The notes under the pieces were generated by a model. The model was not told the DNA's origin and did no database searches. It saw only the letters and a program-made list of their open reading frames with translations. Positions 28,181 to 38,088 of a stretch of DNA of 64,000 nt are shown in pieces. Within the stretch, counting starts at the first letter, position 1. The number at the start of each line of letters is the position of its first letter. This stretch comes from Flavobacterium covae (GTDB lineage: Bacteria; Bacteroidota; Bacteroidia; Flavobacteriales; Flavobacteriaceae), in NCBI GenBank assembly GCA_019565575.1, contig CP067379.1, forward strand, positions 2,356,001 through 2,420,000, in the 5' to 3' direction. Both the position numbers and the translations under genes were made by a program.

Positions 28181-31100
28181 TTAGTCAAACCTATCCTTAT
28201 ATTTTTTAAATAAAGTATTCATTACTAGTAAAACCACACCTACGCCCAGTAATACTAAAGCTCTAATCAGGAAGTCGGCATTTGATAAATCAAAGAACAT
28301 CAGTCGGATAATACACAAGCCAACCAAGGAAAGTGATACATATCGGAAATATTTCTCTTTTAAAGCAATGCCTAAAATAAGTAATCCTAAAGCTTCTAAT
28401 ATCCAGAAGAAGGTTAATATTCCTTTATCAAAAGTCAAATATAAAAAGCAACCTATACTTAATGTAGCAGGGTAAATCAACAGGCTGTTTTTTTGTTTAA
28501 ATTCTTCGGTCCATTTATAACTCAGATATATATAAACAGCTAGTAAAATAAATAGTAACAGATAAAAGATTAAAAATCTAGTTTCATAAAAGTTAAAGCT
28601 AAAGAAAGCTAGATGTAAATTAGCCAACAGATAATACACAAAATGGATGTTTTTAACTTTGCCAATTTTCTTATGATATAAGTAAAGATTTAGTATAGCT
28701 ACGACACACCAAAAGATAGGTAACCATTTATGTTCTAATTGGGAGAACATAATAAACGATAACCAAGCATTTAAGGTGATTTGGTGATACGATTTTAGGG
28801 ATTCAACTTTTTCTGTTTTGTCTAATAAACCAACTAATACTATCCCAAGAGCAATTGCTCCTAATTGTAAAAACCAATCACTCAGGCTAAAATGATTCCA
28901 TTGCAAAACACTATAATATAAAGAGGTGGCTATAGATAGTAAACCAATTATAGCGATGGTAAAATGATGGACTTTTACTTTGAAACGGGTTATTACAAAG
29001 TAGTTAGTTATGGCAAGAAGCATTAAAAATAAGGAAATGCAATTGGTTTTTAATTGAATAAGTAATATCAATAACAGACCTATATTTTGAATATAAGGCA
29101 GGACAAATGAGTAATTTTTATCTTCAGGTAAATTCTTATCCGTGATATATAAATAAGAGTATCCTAAAGTGATTGCAAATGTTATAAATTGAGATAGGTA
29201 AACAAAATAATCATTTGTAGAATTATTTAAAGCCGTAGATACCATTAAAATAATAGCAACTACAGTTAGTGCAAATGAATAGACTAAAAAGCGTTTACAT
29301 TCTATGAATTTTTGAAAAGCAATAAAGAAAATTACTCCTAAAGAGGCAATGTATATAGGTAAATACGTCGTTTTTAAGCATGAAATACCAAAAGTTAATG
29401 TTGTAATAATAATAAACTCGGTATTAAAAACATTCAATTTTTCCCAATTAGGTAAATTGTCACCTATGTTTTTTCTAAATCTTTTTGTAAATAAAACATA
29501 GGATTCTATAAGTAGAATTCAATGCTGATAAAACCTATGTTTGCATTTGAAAAAGCAGTTGTTTTGAAAATAAAAGTTATAGTACCTATAATTATAAATA
29601 AAAAGTAGAACAGATATAAAATCGATTGATTCTTATTGCAAAGATTTTTTCTTTTATAAGAAATCCAAAGAAATTCGTGATTTAATAAAGCGATACCACA
29701 CAGACTCAAAATTTGTAGTGTTTCAAAATGAGTTAGATATTTAAAACTAAAGATTAGTAGTAAAATATTTACCCCCATAATTCCGAAAAAGCGAATATAA
29801 AAATCGTTCTTGTAAAATTCTTTTTGGTACCAATTTAGGACTATGATACTTAATAAACCAAAACTAAACAGTCCATCTTGATAGGTTTTATCTTGTACTT
29901 GAATTAGCAAGAGACCAATTACGATAGTCAGTAAGTAAAAAATAACGCTACCTATTTCAAAAGTTTTAGCCTTAAATTTCCATTTTAAAACAAACCATAT
30001 TCCGGCAAATGCAATTACAGCATAGTAAAAAGCCTTTCCGTATAAAGCATTGCATTTCAAAACAATAATAGTTGAAACAATCATCGCTAATAGGCCATTG
30101 ATGCTAATGCTTTTTTCTAGGAAAAGAGAATCAACTTCTAGAAATTCTTTTTTATCTGAGAAATTATAGGTACAGCTATCGCTATACAAAAGAGTAGGAT
30201 AGAAGAAAATAAAATATTAAAACTCTGGTTTGGAGCAATACTATTGGTTTCTAATAATAAAAAGAAAATAATTAAAGCAACAACCATAAAATGATTAACA
30301 CCTAGTAATATTTTATGCAGTAGAACTTCCTTCTCTTTATGTACAATGAATAAACAAACGAGAACAAGACAATAAAGAATAAAAGCAATAATATCAAGTC
30401 CTATATTCCAATCATTCAACATAATAATGCTCAATCCGGCTAATATAAAAGAAACCATACCGTCTAAATTATATAACCAGTACACTTTTTTCTTTCTCGC
30501 TTTGAGTGCCATAAAAAAGCAAATTAGGGCACCTAGGAATAATACAACTATTTTAAATTTACTTCCCGTCGCGTGTAATACTAATCCCGTTGCAAACAAA
30601 AGCCAATTGGTCAAATGGGTAATAAAGGCAGGTTTGTCAAAATGAGAGTTTTCATAAATGGCTCTGTATTGCATAAATACACAACTACCTGCAACCATAA
30701 TGATACCTAAAATAGCTAGAATGTTTTCTGTGGTGGTTAATTTTGTTCCTTGTGCATTGAACCAAATATCGAATATCACAAAACCAATAATGACTATTAA
30801 CAAGTGATATTCCCATTTTTCTTTATAAGAAAGAATGATACCTATTGTAACTGTAATAGCTGCTAATAAAAATGTAATTAATAATTTATCTGGAATCACA
30901 CAAAGTATTAAGATACTCAAGACAACGTGTAGCGATAAAAAAGTTTGTTTTTTAACGATGTAACCTATATATAAATTTAAACCTATTCCAAGACCAATAA
31001 ACGCATAACCCATTGCTGTATTGGAAATAAAACTTAAAGAATCAATTTGGGAAGCACCAAAACAACTAAATAAAAACAAACTGGCACCTGCGCTTCGAAG

Positions 31101-31837
31101 CCATAAACCTGTACTTATCCATTTTTCTTTCTTTTTTAAGATATAGTAAGAACCTATCAATAAGCCAGCATATAACCATAAAATTAGGATTCTAAAAAAA
31201 GGCGACACTTTCAAAGCGGTATAAATACTTAAGTAACCAATTCCTAGAACCATAATGGCAGTTCCAAGAATTCCAGTCCAATTGTCTGCAAATTGTTTTT
31301 CGGCTTTTTTTAAGAAAATTGAAAAAGCACTTTCTTGGTAAACTTTCTCTCTAATAGGTTGTTTTGTAAAAGGAACAGTTTCTTTTTCTTCAACTATTTT
31401 ATTGATAACAGGTTTTGTAGATAATACTTCTTGATCTGTTACTGTTGAAGTTACTTCTGTTTTTTCATCAGGTGTGGCATGAATAATTGGGGTAACAAAC
31501 TCGGGAGTTACTTCGGTTGTAATGTTAATAGGTTCAGGTACGACTTGTTTTTCTTCTATAGTATCAGAAGGAACAAATTCGATATCAATACGTGAAACAC
31601 TTTCAATTTTTTGTTCTTGTGTGACTTCAAAAGGTTTTTCAGTTTCGGGTATACTAGGTGTTGGAGTAATAAAACCGTTCTCAAGCTTGAGTTTCAAACT
31701 TTCTAATTCTTTTTTTAACGAATTATTTTCCTTTTTAATTTATTAATATCAGATAAAGTGTTGTTAACATCTTTTTTTAAGTCACTAGTCTTTAAGTATA
31801 AAACTAGAATAAATAGAAACAAAAGTCCGAATCCCAT
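28181..31837 (-). CDS. DUF2339 multi-pass membrane protein (three frameshifts)
   Basis: One gene of about 1200 residues in four frame segments. ATG at 31837 starts MGFGLLFLFILVLYLK, then a coiled coil (DINKLK, KENNSLKKELESLKLKLENG) with a break in the A run near 31735. A Pro/Thr/Glu-rich spacer follows (about residues 60-150), then more than 20 hydrophobic segments. Further breaks lie at 30138-30189 and 29437-29506. N-terminal coiled coil plus a long membrane region is the DUF2339 plan; function unknown. It is flanked by a gene-poor repeat region on its upstream side. Confidence 0.75.
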
Positions 31838-31925
31838 TTTGAAAGTTTTTTGTAAATATAAACTTATTTTAAGTTGCTTTGTTGAGATTCTTAAAAAGAT
31901 TATAGAAAAATAAATAAATGTTCAT

Positions 31926-33670
31926 TTTGTCACGAACGTAAGGAGGAGTCGCATAATCAAATTCAAGTAGTGTCTTACTCATTTTACGTGATTTCTCCCT
32001 TTGGTCGAAATGACAGGCTTACCGAATAAATTTTAATAAAAAAATCACCGTCCAGTTTGTCACTCCGACCTTGGGAGGAGTCACATAATCAAATTCAAGC
32101 ATTGTGTACTTACTTTATGTGATCCCTCCTTGCGTCGGGATGACAAGATTATGAATAATTTTTATAGTAAATGAATAACCGTCTAGTTTGTCACTCCGAC
32201 TCAAGGAGGAGTCACATAATCTAGGTTAAACTTTATTAGCTATGCGTTACTCACTTTATGTGATCCCTCCTTGTGTCGGGATGACAAGATTACCGAATAA
32301 TTCATTCCTAAAAAATCACCGTCCAGTTTGTCACTCCGACCTTGGGAGGAGTCACATAATCAAATTCAAGTATTGTCTTACTCACTTTATTTGATTTCTC
32401 CCTTTGGTCGAAATGACAGGCTTACCGAATAAATTTTAATAAAAAAATCAACGTTCAGTTTGTCACTCCGACGCAAGGAGGAGTCACATAATCAAATTTA
32501 AGTATTGTCTTACTCACTTTATTTGATTTCTCCCTTTGGTCGAAATGACAGGCTTACCGAATAAATTTTAATAAAAAAAATCACCGTCCAGTTTGTCACT
32601 CCGACGCAAGGAGGAGTCGCATAAAGAATTTAATATTTAATACAGTTATTCAAAAAAATGATTCAAAAACTCAAAGCTAGGGTTGAATTCTTTAATCAAT
32701 TCTAATTTCTTCTCTCGTCTCCAATTTTTTAACTCTTTTTCTCTTGCTATCGCTTCTTGAACCCAAGTAAATGTTTGGTAATAAACTAAATGTTTTAAGT
32801 TGTATTTTGCTGCAAATGTTTTATTACCGATTTCTATGTTTAATCTATGTTGTTCCAATCTGAGTTTAAGATTGTTTGTTATTCCAATGTAAAAGGTCGA
32901 ACGAAAATCGTTTGTGATGATATAAACATAATATGTATGAAAACCTTTTTGAGGATTGAATGGATCCATATTATAAGTTATTTTTTGTTATTGAGTTTGT
33001 CACTGCGGAAGAGGAGTTACATAACCCAAGTCAATTTTTAAAAGCATTGTGTTTACTTTATGTGATTCCTCCTTGCGTCGGAATGACAAGATTACGAATA
33101 ATTTTTATAGTAAATGAATAACCGTCTAGTTTGTCACTCAGATCTAGGGAGGAGTCACATAATCAAATTCAAGCATTGTGTACTTACTTTATGTGATCCC
33201 TCCTTGCGTCGGGATGACAAGATTATGAATAATTTTTATAGTAAATGAATAACCGTCTAGTTTGTCACTCCGACGCAAGGAGGAGTCACATAATCAGATT
33301 CAGGTAGTGTCTTACTCACTTTATTTGATTTGCTTCGCCATTCACTTCGTTCGAGTCTCGTTTCTCAGGATGACAAGATTAGTGAATAATTCATTCCTAA
33401 AAAATCACCGTCGAGTTTGTCACTCAGATCTAGGGAGGAGTCACATAATCTAGGTTAAACTTTATTAGCTATGCGTTACTCACTTTATGTGATCCCTCCT
33501 TGTGTCGGGATGACAAGATTATGAATAATTTTTATAGTAAATGAATAACCGTCTAGTTTGTCACTCCGACGCAAGGAGGAATCACATAATCAAATTTAAG
33601 TAGTGTCTTATTCCCTTTATGTGATTTCTCCCTTTGGTCGAAATGACAGGCTTACAGAATAATTCATTCC
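31926..33670. repeat. Tandem array of 11 palindromic units interrupted by a GIY-YIG gene
   Basis: TTTGTCAC recurs at 31926, 32056, 32187, 32327, 32459 and 32592, and again at 32996, 33130, 33261, 33416 and 33557. Unit length is 130-141 bp, with one of 155. Each unit has a left arm like GTCACTCCGACGCAAGGAGG plus AGTCACATAATC, and a right arm like TTATGTGATCCCTCCTTGCG plus TCGGGATGAC. These are mutually inverted, so each unit can form a long hairpin around a 25-45 nt loop. Arms come in a few types (CGACGCAAGG, CGACCTTGGG, AGATCTAGGG; right CTTGCGTCGGG or CTTTGGTCGAA) that are mixed between units, indicating shuffling. There are no open frames outside the nuclease gene. Confidence 0.9.
32646..32969 (-). 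CDS. Single-domain GIY-YIG nuclease embedded in the palindromic array
   Basis: 107 residues. YYVYIITN and FYIGITNNLKLRLEQH form the GIY-YIG core (here YVY and YIG), R53-type arginine is in LKLRLEQHR, and the glutamate segment is EAIAREKELKNW near residue 76. Proteins of this size (URI/UvrC-like family) are common in Bacteroidota with unclear function. The gene sits between repeat units 6 and 7; its stop lies about 20 bp from unit 6 and its start 27 bp from unit 7. No other gene lies in the array. Confidence 0.85.
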   Translation of the reverse strand: MDPFNPQKGFHTYYVYIITNDFRSTFYIGITNNLKLRLEQHRLNIEIGNKTFAAKYNLKHLVYYQTFTWVQEAIAREKELKNWRREKKLELIKEFNPSFEFLNHFFE

Positions 33671-33706
33671 TAAAATGTAAAAGACACTACTATTGTCTAC
33701 ATTTTA
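33671..33706. terminator. Imperfect hairpin at the array edge
   Basis: TAAAATGT and AGACA pair with TGTCT and ACATTTTA around a 7 nt loop, with a three-A bulge. It lies just after the short gene that ends at 33712 and is followed on the minus strand by A/T-rich sequence, so it may end that transcript or mark the array border. Confidence 0.35.
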
Positions 33707-33711
33707 AATTG

Positions 33712-33807
33712 TTACACTCTTCCTTCCTTAGCCTTTTTTATTATTAAATCCATATCAATTTCTATCAATCTTAAAGCTTCATTTTGCCTATTTAATGAAT
33801 CAGTCAT
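33712..33807 (-). CDS. 31-residue small protein overlapping the 33800 gene
   Basis: MTDSLNRQNEALRLIEIDMD then LIIKKAKEGRV. The start overlaps the stop of the upstream gene by 8 bp (ATGACTGA), a translational-coupling layout. It is short and may be a small real gene or a frame-broken extension; no family recognised. Confidence 0.35.
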   Translation of the reverse strand: MTDSLNRQNEALRLIEIDMDLIIKKAKEGRV

Positions 33808-34138
33808 TGACAGTAATGTTGGTTTTGGTATTTTCTCCTTTTTGTGAATTCGTATAATTCATCTGAAAGATTTTTTTGTATTCCTCGGACATCATTTCTA
33901 GCCAAGTTCCGTAAGTTACATTTTTTTCAGGAAATGCGATTGCATTTGAAGCACTAAATTCTACAATAAACCCTCGCAGTTTTTCTTGTATGTTTTTTGA
34001 AATAGTTTGATTTGATTTAAATAAAATTAAAAGATGTTTTTTCTTTTCTTTGACACTTTTGTCTAAAAGGTAAATAACAAATCCTATGATAACAGGAATT
34101 AAAAAATACCAAAATTCTGCTGTTTTAAAAATTTCCAT
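33800..34138 (-). CDS. Single-pass membrane protein, unknown function
   Basis: 112 residues with one N-terminal TM (FWYFLIPVIIGFVIYLL, 9-25) and a cytoplasmic, mostly polar remainder (KEKKKHLLILFKSNQTISKN, IVEFSASNAIAFPEKNVTYG). Not recognised. It precedes the small gene at 33712, separate from purL by a terminator. Confidence 0.5.
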   Translation of the reverse strand: MEIFKTAEFWYFLIPVIIGFVIYLLDKSVKEKKKHLLILFKSNQTISKNIQEKLRGFIVEFSASNAIAFPEKNVTYGTWLEMMSEEYKKIFQMNYTNSQKGENTKTNITVND

Positions 34139-34220
34139 AATATTTTTTTAAAAGTGTTTTGTTTATTGCGCTTAAATTAAAATTCACCTATTTATTCTCA
34201 AAGATAAAAATACCCCACAA

Positions 34221-34248
34221 AAAAAGCGGTCTTACAACCGCTTTCCTT
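34221..34248 (-). terminator. Rho-independent terminator of purL
   Basis: AAAGCGGT pairs with ACCGCTTT (34223-34244) around a 6 nt loop. On the minus strand the stem is followed by a T7 run, within a few bases of the purL stop. Confidence 0.85.
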
Positions 34249-37200
34249 TTATTTATTTTGATTCTCAATCCATTTTCTAGCATTGACAAAAGCTTCTAAC
34301 CAAGGCGAAACCTCATCTTTTTGCTCGCGGTCTGGGTAGTGTGCCCAGTTCCAAGGGAAGATTGAACGCTCAATATGTGGCATCATTACTAAATGACGTC
34401 CTGTTGTGTCGCACATCATGGCAGTGTTATAGTCGGAACCATTTGGGTTAGCTGGATAACCTTCGTACGCATATTTACCTACAATATTGTATTTGTCCTC
34501 ACCGTACGGTAATTTGAATTTACCTTCACCGTGCGAAATCCAAACCCCTAAAGTCAATCCTTCTAAAGAAGACAACATCACCGAGTTATTCTTTTGGATT
34601 TTAACTGAAGTAAAACCACTCTCGTGTTTGTTAGACGTGTTATGGTGCATTTTGCCGTGTACTTCGTGTTCTGGATTAATTAACTCTAATTCCATTAACA
34701 ACTGACAACCGTTGCAAATTCCAACCGATAAAGTATCTTCTCGTTTGAAGAAGTTTTGTAAAGCAGTATTGGCTTTTTCGTTGTATAAGAAAGCACCTGC
34801 CCAACCTTTTGCTGAACCTAGTACATCGGAGTTAGAGAAACCACCCACAGCACCAATAAATTGGATATCTTCAAGGGTTTCACGACCCGAAATTAAGTCG
34901 GTCATGTGTACGTCTTTTACATCAAAACCAGCTAAGTACATCGCATTTGCCATTTCACGCTCCGAGTTACTTCCTTTTTCACGGATGATAGCCGCTTTAG
35001 GACGCGCACCTGCTGGAATTTCAGGTTTCATACCGTTGAAATTTTCAGAGAATGCAAACTGTAAAGGTTGATTTTTGTAATTAGTGTATCTTTCTTGAGC
35101 CATTCCGTTTTTAGATTGTTTTGAATCTAAAAGGAAGGAAGTTTTGTACCAAGTATCTCTTAACTGAGCTACATCAAAATTGAAATGGTCATTGAAGTTT
35201 TTGATTGAAACGGTGTTTCCTTCCAGTAACGGTTCCTATTTTGAATACTTTTACATTGCGTTTTGCAAAAGCTAAATCGATGGCATCATCGCCTAAATTA
35301 GACTGGAATACCAACCCAATGTTTTCGTTGAATAAGGCTTTTACCGTATCGGCTTCGTTTAATATTGTTAAATCAATGATTGCGCCCACATTTACATCTG
35401 CAAAACACATTTCAAGTAGAGTAGTAATTAAACCACCGCTACCTACATCGTGTCCTGCACTGATGTTTCTTTCTTTGATTTGATTTTGGATTTCGTTGAA
35501 TGCTTTACGTACATAAACAGCATCTTTCATCGTTGGAACTTCGTTACCAATTTTATTTAAAATTTGGTAAAAAGAAGAACCTCCTAATTTAAAAGTATCT
35601 TGTGAAAGGTTGATATAGTAAATGTTACCACCGTTTTTCTTAAGTACAGGTTCAACTACTTTGGTAATGTTTGAACAGCTTCCCATAGCCGAAATAATAA
35701 CCGTTCCTGGTGCAATTACTTCATCGTTAGGGTATTTTTGCTTCATAGAAAGCGAGTCTTTACCTGTTGGGATATTGATGCCTAATTCAATAGCAAAATC
35801 CGAACAACCTTTTACCGCTTCGTACAAACGGGCATCTTCCCCTTCATTTTTACAAGGCCACATCCAGTTCGCTGATAAGGAAACCGATTGTAATCCGTCT
35901 TTTAAAGGCGCCCAAACTAAGTTGGATAGTGCCTCACCAATCGCATTTTTTGAACCTGCAACTGGATCTACAATTGCTGCTACAGGCGCATGTCCAATAG
36001 AAGTCGCAATACCTTCTTTACCTTTATAATCTAATGCCATTACACCCACATTATTCAATGGTAATTGTAACGGTCCTGCACATTGTTGTTTCGCTACACG
36101 TCCGCCTACACAACGGTCAACTTTGTTGGTTAACCAGTCCTTACAAGCAACGGCTTCCAACTGTAGCATTTGGTTTAAGTAGTTAGGAACATCAGCAATA
36201 GTATAATCAGGATTTGAATAGTTACGATTAATCTTTTTATCCGTCATAATCGTTTTAGGTGAACTACCAAAGAAATCCTCTAACGCATAATCCATCGGTT
36301 TTGCCCCAGTTGTTTTCGATTCGAAAGTAAAACGATTATCATTCGTTACATCACCCACAGTGTACATAGGCGAACGTTCTCTTTCCGCAATACGGTTTAG
36401 TGTTTCAATGTCTTTTTCACCAATGACTAATCCCATACGTTCTTGCGATTCATTACCAATAATTTCCTTAGCCGAAAGGGTAGGGTCACCCACTGGTAAT
36501 TTATCTAAATCGATATGTCCTCCTGTAGCTTCTACTAGTTCTGATAAACAGTTTAAGTGCCCACCAGCTCCGTGGTCGTGAATAGAAACGATAGGGTTGT
36601 TGTCACTTTCAACTAAACCACGAATGGCATTAGCCGCACGTTTTTGCATTTCTGGGTTAGAACGTTGAATTGCGTTTAATTCGATACCTGAACCAAAAGC
36701 ACCTGTATCGGCTGGAAGATACCGCAGCACCTCCCATACCAATTCTATAGTTTTCACCCCCTAAAATAACGATTTTGTCGCCTGCTTTAGGCTCGTGTTT
36801 TTTTGCTTGTTCTAATTTTCCGTAACCAATACCACCGGCTTGCATGATTACTTTGTCGAAACCTAATTTGCGAGCCTCTTCTTCGTGTTCAAAAGTTAAA
36901 ATCGAACCCGTAATAAGCGGTTGACCAAATTTATTTCCAAAATCGGAAGCACCATTTGATGCTTTGATTAAAATATCCATAGGTGTTTGGTACAACCAAG
37001 CTCTTTCGTCCATCGCATTTTCCCAAGGGCGATTTTCTTCTAAACGTGAGTAAGAAGTCATGTACACCGCTGTACCAGCTAAGGGTAATGAACCTTGTCC
37101 ACCTGCTAAACGGTCACGGATTTCACCTCCTGAACCTGTAGCGGCGCCGTTGAAAGGTTCTACCGTGGTAGGGAAGTTGTGGGTTTCAGCTTTTAAGGAT

Positions 37201-37925
37201 AATACCGAATCGAATTCCTTTTCTTGGTAAAAATCAGGTTTGTCAGCACTTTTTGGAGCAAACTGAACGGCAGTAGGTCCTTTTACAAAAGCTACGTTGT
37301 CTTTATAGGCTGAAACAATTTCGTTAGGATGTGTTTCAGAAGTTTTTTTAATCAATTTGAATAGGGAAGTAGGTTGTTCTTCGCCGTCAATGACAAAAGT
37401 TCCGTTGAAAATTTTGTGACGGCAGTGTTCTGAATTGGCTTGTGAGAAAGCAAAAATTTCAGAATCGGTTAGTTTTCTTCCAATTTTAGTTGAAAGATTA
37501 TGTAAATATTCAACCTCTTCTGGGCTTAAAGCCAAACCTTCTTGTTGGTTGTAAGCTTCAATATCTTCAATTTCCAGAATGGCTTCGGGTTGAATATTGA
37601 TGGTATAAATTTCTTGATTTAACTCCGAGTATTTTTGAGACAACATGGGGTCAAAATCAGCGAAATCTTCGGTTACCTTTTGGGATTCTTCGATACGAAT
37701 AATTCCAGAGATGCCCATATTTTGAGTGATTTCAACAGCATTGGTACTCCAAGGAGTCACCATAGCGGCACGAGGACCAACAAAAAAATCCGCCAATACG
37801 GATTTTTCTATTTTATGTGCGTTGCCAAAAAGCCAGTTTAATTTGTTGATATCTTCTGTCGATAATTCGTTTTGCGTTTGTACAGCAAATACAGTGTTGG
37901 TTGAGTTACCAAAAAAATGAATCAT
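34249..37925 (-). CDS. purL: Phosphoribosylformylglycinamidine synthase, large single-chain PurL (two frameshifts)
   Basis: The large form (about 1220 residues) that converts FGAR, glutamine and ATP to FGAM in purine synthesis. The N-terminal third has LKAETHNFPTTVEPFNGAAT, GSGGEIRD and GIGYGKLEQAKK. The middle has HDHGAGGHLNCLSELV, ADVPNYLNQML and AGHDVGSGG. The C-terminal glutaminase has REKGSNSEREMANAMYLAGF, GICNGCQLLMEL (catalytic Cys) and PHIERSIFPWNW. Breaks: near 36730, where one extra C splits VSSADTGAFGSG, and near 35225, where GGAA is doubled. A working copy is expected for a prototroph, so at least the first break may be a read error. Monocistronic with its own terminator. Confidence 0.9.
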
Positions 37926-38088
37926 TGTTGTGTGTTGTTGTGTTTGTCATTGCAAATGTAATATTTACTTTTTGAAAAATGAAATTTGAATTTCAAAACA
38001 CTTGAAAGGATTTTTGTGCGTTTCGTCGTTTTTTTAAAGTATTAGTTATTATTTTGGTTTATTTTGTGTAAAAATAACAAACAAGATT
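37926..38088. promoter_or_regulatory. Divergent promoter region, purL and BNR-repeat gene
   Basis: A 163 bp gap between divergent starts. TTTATTTTGTG near 38058 approximates a -7 box but lacks one base of TAnnTTTG. No purine-type riboswitch fold was recognised. Confidence 0.25.

Noticed and set aside
31926..33670. CRISPR array
   Set aside because: Units are 130-155 bp with long inverted arms and no short identical repeats with unique spacers; no cas genes nearby.
34487..36581. Several plus-strand ORFs inside purL
   Set aside because: They are antisense shadows of a well-supported coding gene.
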